Below are positions 62,798 to 64,000 of a stretch of 64,000 nucleotides of DNA, in pieces (positions within the stretch are counted from its first letter, which is position 1; each line of letters starts with the position of its first letter). The position numbers and the translations under genes are program-made. The DNA is from Sporothrix humicola (Eukaryota > Ascomycota > Sordariomycetes > Ophiostomatales > Ophiostomataceae). Under the pieces are notes generated by a model. It saw only the letters and a program-made list of their open reading frames with translations. It had not been told where the DNA came from and did not search any database. The stretch covers positions 43,158 to 107,157 of the forward strand of contig WNYE01000115.1 in NCBI GenBank assembly GCA_021396245.1, given 5' to 3'.

Positions 62798-64000
62798 TAA
62801 TACGGTGTAAAAATTAAAAAAAAAGTAAAGTTTAAACGGAGTTATATTACTTTAACGACGGTAACCTTTTTAATTTTTTCGTAAAGTTATATTTTAAAAG
62901 TTTATTACTTTAAATAAATTAACGAAAAATTAATTTAACCTTAAAACCGTTTTAAAACCGGTAGTTTAATTTATTAAAAGTTTAAAGTTAACTTACCGGC
63001 CGCGGTAGTATTTTTAAATATATTAAAATTATATACTTAATCGTTTCGTTTTCGACGTTATAAAAGTAATTTAAAAAGTTAATAATTTTACGTTAAAAAA
63101 AATATATATAAAGGTTAATATAACCGGTATAAATTTACGTAAAAAAGTTACTTTTAGTTTTCGTAAAATAAAAGTAACGGCGTCGTACGGTTTTTACCGT
63201 TTAATATAACGTTTATATAATAAAAAATTTTATAAAACGACCGGTTTTAACGTTTTATTATTATTAAGTTTTTTAACGGTTAATAATTATAGTTTAATTT
63301 ATTTTTTTAAAAGTAAACGATAAAGGTAATATAAAAAAAAGTAAATAATAGTTAATAAATAACCGAGGGTAACGTATTATACTTTAAATCGTTTAAGTTT
63401 TAGTTTAATAGTTTAACCGAAATAAAAAAACGGTTTAACGGTATTTTAAATAAAAGTTTAATAACGGTATACTTAATTCGAAATAAAAAAAATAAATAAA
63501 TATTAACCGGTAAACCTTAAAAATAATATAAAAATACTTGTAAAAAATAATATTTAAAAAAAGGGTCGGTTGGTAGTTTTTTAACTTTAAAAAAAAAACG
63601 TTTATACTATAAATTACTATACTTTAAAGTATAACCGTATAAATTATTTAAGTTTACGAGAGTGTATAACTTTATATTTTTTCGATAAGTTTTATAAAAG
63701 TATAGTTTTATACGGTGAAATAATGTTTTATTTATTGAATATACTTTAAAAAAAAAAACTTTTTATCGAGTTAAATATTAAAAAAACGGGTTATTTAACG
63801 AAAAGTAAAAACGGTATTTTAGTCGAACGTAAACGTCGTCGTCGAGGCTTTATAAACGTAAAAAAAGTAAAAAAACTTATTTTTTACCGGTTTAAATATA
63901 ATACTTTTCGGCCGTACTTAGTTCGTAATTATTTTTTAAACGTTTTATAAAATATAATAATAAAAGGTTATTATACGGTTATAAACGAAAAAGTTAATAT

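Larger units (their letters stand above)
62270..64000. repeat. AT-rich RIP-like block (degenerate repeat, runs off window)
   Basis: Composition changes sharply. Open frames disappear, CA and TG dinucleotides become very rare from about 62560, TA and long A/T runs dominate, and the remaining C is mostly in CG. This is what repeat-induced point mutation (C to T at CpA on both strands) leaves in transposon copies of Pezizomycotina. The original element cannot be identified from what remains. A diverged 77-bp tandem repeat (62644-62797) is inside. Confidence 0.8.

Noticed and set aside
62270..64000. Intact transposon genes at the right end
   Set aside because: No reading frame survives, and any element identity would be guesswork from RIP-altered sequence.

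Overview
This window is nuclear DNA of a filamentous ascomycete (Pezizomycotina). The gene content points to Sordariomycetes; an Ophiostomatales-like fungus is a guess from gene style only. The evidence is short GT-AG introns of about 57-120 bp with CTGAC/CTAAC-type branch sites, GC-rich coding regions with C/G-ending codons, fungal-only families (two Zn2Cys6 regulators, a Dsc1-type E3, Kch1, Rit1) and a terminal AT-rich block that looks like repeat-induced point mutation (RIP). I support 19 protein genes. Gene density is low, and several intergenic stretches of 2.5-5.7 kb are purine/pyrimidine-rich with no coding signal I trust.

Layout. 25-2945 (-): Zn2Cys6 regulator. 2946-8629: long spacer. 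8630-10141 (+): Rit1 initiator-tRNA ribosyl-phosphate transferase, convergent with a HAD phosphatase at 10388-11128/11158 (-) whose start codon lies in a 30-bp tandem duplication. 13025-15385 (+): unrecognised Cys-cluster/coiled-coil protein, convergent with the Dsc1 RING E3 at 15665-18796 (-). 19876-21185 (-): intron-rich orphan gene. 21601-22536 (-): SDR. 23362-23731 (+): tiny HSBP1-like gene in three exons. 24026-25147 (-): Erp38-type protein disulfide isomerase. 25945-26269 (+): ribosomal protein S29. 27286-28635 (-): mitochondrial EF-Tu. 29447-31501 (-): Kch1-type potassium transporter. 35041-35871 (-): histidine phosphatase. 36744-37475 (-): hypothetical. 37875-39341 (-): secreted GH28 rhamnogalacturonase. 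40139-42689 (-): Vps27. 44150-47860 (+): Doa4/USP8-like deubiquitinase. 48320-50470 (-): long-chain acyl-CoA synthetase. 53069-55275 (+): C2HC + Zn2Cys6 regulator. 56179-57249 (+): zinc-less enoyl/quinone reductase. 57504-58736 (-): secreted Ala/Thr-rich protein. 58737-~62000: spacer. ~62270-64000: AT-rich RIP-like block running off the window.

How genes relate. Most are unlinked housekeeping genes. The clearest functional pairing is the head-to-head VPS27 / Doa4-USP8-like pair, because both families act on ubiquitinated cargo at the multivesicular endosome. The Dsc1 E3 about 21 kb away also belongs to endomembrane ubiquitin quality control. ERP38 and RPS29 are divergent. I found no secondary-metabolite cluster, rRNA, tRNA, CRISPR or intact transposon. 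I did not find a clearly new biological system. The best leads are the duplicated start codon, the orphan gene, the diverged deubiquitinase Cys box and the strand-asymmetric edge of the RIP-like block.
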